From positions 6,751 to 19,340 of the forward strand of contig CALMRM010000206.1 of the NCBI GenBank assembly GCA_937871605.1: DNA of 12,590 nucleotides, given 5' to 3'. Below are positions 11,510 through 12,590 of this stretch, piece by piece. Each line of letters starts with the position of its first letter. Position 1 is the first letter of the stretch. This stretch comes from an uncultured Terriglobus sp. (GTDB taxonomy: Bacteria > Acidobacteriota > Terriglobia > Terriglobales > Acidobacteriaceae). The notes under the pieces are model-generated. The model saw only the letters and a list, made by a program, of their open reading frames with translations. It was not told the origin of the DNA and did not search any database. The position numbers and the translations under genes were made by a program.

Positions 11510-12590
11510 TTATACCGTCTGCGGCGGCAGGTGATGCCCCGGTGGCGGCAGCCGGTGATCCGGCGGCACAGGCGCGTGGTCCGTTGCGACAGGCGCTTTG
11601 CTGCCGAACTTGCCCAGCAGCGTCTGCAAGACCACGTACAGCACCGGGATAAAGAACAGGTTGAGCACGGTGGAGAGCAACATGCCACCCACAATGGCCG
11701 TGCCGATGGAGCGACGGCCAAAGGAACCCGCGCCGGTGGCGAAGTACAGCGGCAAGACTCCGAGGATGAACGCAAAGCTCGTCATGAGGATGGGCCGCAG
11801 TCGCAGCTCCGACGCCTGGATGGCCGCATCCACGATGTTCGCGCCCTTGTGCCGGATCTCCTCTGCAAATTCCACGATGAGAATGGAATTCTTCGCGGAC
11901 AGACCGATCAACATGACGAGACCGATCTGTACGTAAACGTCGTCTACACCTGCACCTCCAAATAAAGACCGCAGAGAGATCAGCGACAGCGCACCCAGCA
12001 CCGCCGTGGGCACCGCCAGCAGGATGATGAACGGCAGGGCAAAGCTCTCATACTGGGCGGAGAGGGTCAGGTAAACCACCAGCAGGCCCAGCGCAAAGAT
12101 GACGATGGCCTTGCCGCCCGCCTCGACTTCCTCCAAGGCGAGTCCGGTCCAGCTGTAGCTCATGCCCTGCAATTTGTATTTGCTAAACGCGTTCTGCATG
12201 GCCGCGAGACCCTGGCCCGAGGACAGCCCGGGTGCCTGCGAGCCGTCGATTTCCGCCGCGCGGAAGATGTTGTAGTGCGTGATGACCTGCGGACCGCTGG
12301 TCTCGACAATGGAGACGAGATTGCCCAGCGGAACCATGCCACCCGCGTCAGACTTCACGTAGAACTCGCGCAGGTCCTGCGTGTTGCGCCGGTACTGCAG
12401 GTCGGCCTGCACATAGGCGCGGTACGAGCGGTTGTTGAAGTCGAAGTCGTTGACGTAGCTGGACCCCATGTAGGTGTTCAGCGCGGAGGTCACCTGCGAC
12501 AGCGACACACCGATGGCCTTGGCCTTGTCGCGATCAATGGTGACAAAGACCTGCGGATCGTTCGAGCGAAAGGTGGTGTTCAAGTTGCTG
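11510..12590 (-). CDS. HAE1-type RND efflux transporter, C-terminal part (5' end outside window)
   Basis: About 360 residues of the C-terminal half of an AcrB/MexB-like inner-membrane pump are present; the frame is open to the window edge, so the 5' part is missing. Visible parts are the porter-domain sequence PQVFVTIDRDKAKAIGVSLS and the docking-region sequence SSYVNDFDFNNRSYRAYVQ. The transmembrane blocks GLLVVYLTLSAQYESFALP, GLVMLIGLSAKNSILIVEFA (with the conserved Lys of TM10) and RPILMTSFAFILGVLPL (conserved Thr of TM11) are all there. Such pumps exchange protons for hydrophobic drugs in a tripartite complex with a periplasmic adaptor and outer-membrane channel. After the last helix there is a Pro/His-rich tail (about 28 residues, including HRLPPPGHHLPPQTV). 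Substrates cannot be inferred. Confidence 0.93.
   Translation of the reverse strand, partial: SNLNTTFRSNDPQVFVTIDRDKAKAIGVSLSQVTSALNTYMGSSYVNDFDFNNRSYRAYVQADLQYRRNTQDLREFYVKSDAGGMVPLGNLVSIVETSGPQVITHYNIFRAAEIDGSQAPGLSSGQGLAAMQNAFSKYKLQGMSYSWTGLALEEVEAGGKAIVIFALGLLVVYLTLSAQYESFALPFIILLAVPTAVLGALSLISLRSLFGGAGVDDVYVQIGLVMLIGLSAKNSILIVEFAEEIRHKGANIVDAAIQASELRLRPILMTSFAFILGVLPLYFATGAGSFGRRSIGTAIVGGMLLSTVLNLFFIPVLYVVLQTLLGKFGSKAPVATDHAPVPPDHRLPPPGHHLPPQTV

Overview
The window is GC-rich, densely coded DNA that most resembles a soil Acidobacteriota of the Terriglobia/Acidobacteriaceae type (Terriglobus/Granulicella-like). This is inferred from the mix of families: DUF2911, a DUF6677-like membrane protein, a DHH/DHHA1 oligoribonuclease directly behind rbfA, and an ECF sigma/membrane protein/DUF4252 operon. 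A dispersed repeat of the 'GTCATCCC...GCGAAGCG...GGGATCT' kind also fits. No rRNA, tRNA, CRISPR array, transposase or phage gene was seen.

Left part (1-4484, plus strand): a DUF892/YciE-type ferritin-like protein with an unusually charged tail; a small secreted protein of unknown function; a secreted DUF2911 protein; an M24 metallopeptidase with all five metal ligands; a DUF6677-like membrane protein; and a 56-aa two-helix membrane protein starting in the previous stop codon. Strong hairpins close the first, third and fourth genes. The gap at 1995-2347 carries a pair of 38-nt inverted repeats (REP/BIME-like). The gap at 3545-3903 carries a possible three-way-junction RNA, a 27-codon ORF with a perfect Shine-Dalgarno sequence, and competing hairpins.

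Middle (4583-9067, minus strand): a compact gene series read rbfA -> DHH phosphoesterase (nrnA) -> family-39 glycosyltransferase -> GNAT acetyltransferase. It joins 30S maturation and nano-RNA turnover to an envelope glycosyl transfer enzyme and an acetyltransferase.

Right part: a plus-strand three-gene module (9203-10787) encodes an ECF sigma factor, a single-pass membrane protein in the anti-sigma position and an exported DUF4252 protein. It lies between rbfA and a minus-strand DUF503/ylxP gene (11214-11507). ylxP sits 2 nt behind the 3' end of an HAE1-type RND efflux pump gene that runs off the window. Because ylxP, rbfA and nrnA are usual neighbours, the sigma module looks inserted, or the locus rearranged.

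The convergent gap 10788-11213 is the most structured DNA here. It has four 16-nt tandem units, then a 174-nt long inverted repeat built from short perfect hairpins with 3-nt loops, then about four 32-36-nt tandem copies of the 3' tail of ylxP including its stop codon. The best candidates for something undescribed are these repeats, the leader-like region at 3602-3846, and the sigma/DUF4252 module. No clearly new defence or metabolic system is present.
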